Assembly (NCBI GenBank): GCA_964019415.1
Contig: OZ025881.1
Location: 3,041,780 to 3,105,779, forward strand
From: Ianthella basta
Taxonomy: Eukaryota > Porifera > Demospongiae > Verongiida > Ianthellidae
Length of the DNA: 64,000 bases
Direction of reading: 5' to 3'
The notes beneath the pieces were generated by a model. It ran no database searches. It worked only from the letters and a program-made list of their open reading frames with translations, and was not told the origin of the DNA. The first letter of the stretch is position 1, and the number at the start of each line of letters is the position of its first letter. A program made the translations under genes and the position numbers. Positions 63,802-64,000 of the stretch are shown here, in pieces.

Positions 63802-64000
63802 AACTTACAGTAAGCATGTGTAATGCCTAATTATGTATACAAAGATACAGAGAATGTGTTCTATAGCATGCATGCATGTACATATATATGCCATTGGCAA
63901 AGGAAATTGACTTTGTGTAATGAAGTACTTATACAATAAACCAAATTCTGACCAATATGACAGTTCTTACTCTGTTACAATGCAAGCTGTAGCGTGTAAA
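63802..64000 (-). other. Probable 3' flank of a third ZNFX1 copy beyond the right edge
   Basis: Nearly identical to 46872-47076, the 3' flank of ZNFX1 copy 2, including AGCATGCATGCATGTACATA, GCCATTGGCAAAGG and AATAAACCAAATTC. In the same orientation the coding part of a paralogue should follow to the right. Confidence 0.65.

Overview
The window looks like nuclear DNA of an animal, most probably a demosponge. This is inferred from GT-AG introns of 0.1-6 kb, a metazoan gene set (ZNFX1-type helicases, a death-domain protein, a kinase fused to NHL repeats, RDH-like short-chain dehydrogenases), many short TIR elements and long CA/TG runs, and abundant TAGCTAGC and ATGCATGC words. No search was run, so the species is not established.

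Layout. (1) 1-39,770 holds a minus-strand tandem array of RDH-like short-chain dehydrogenase/reductase (SDR) genes. Gene A has only exon 1 at the left edge (465-623). Gene B (16,222 to 6,544), gene C (26,024 to 18,368) and gene D (39,770 to 35,781) each assemble into eight exons with matching phases, giving 319, 318 and 370 residues. Relic exons lie between them. The array is full of transposons: a TIR element (721-1,795), integrase and Harbinger fragments (2,026-4,520), MITEs, a young Ty3/Gypsy LTR element in intron 7 of gene B (7,856-12,407), and a hAT-like element inside a LINE relic in intron 1 of gene C. (2) On the plus strand at 30,253-32,883 sits a two-exon gene for a protein kinase, a heptad-perfect coiled coil and a six-bladed NHL propeller. 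It is preceded by a broken duplicate of its NHL exon (28,500-29,499). (3) 39,929-52,693 holds two minus-strand ZNFX1 paralogues. The first is complete with its RZ finger. The second has lost that finger. (4) 53,717-62,757 is an 11-exon minus-strand gene encoding a death domain, an unrecognised middle region and a C-terminal coiled coil. Its intron 4 carries a TIR transposon with its own zinc-finger-like reading frame. (5) The last 200 bases repeat the 3' flank of the second ZNFX1 gene, so a third ZNFX1 copy probably starts just beyond the right edge.

How it fits together. The SDR genes are expected to be NAD(P)-dependent oxidoreductases, and the three copies show diverging active-site motifs and one lost splice acceptor. 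ZNFX1 proteins act in antiviral RNA sensing and small-RNA pathways in other animals, and death domains act in innate signalling. The right half may therefore be an innate-immunity neighbourhood; that is inference. The kinase-coiled coil-NHL protein is the most unusual architecture seen.
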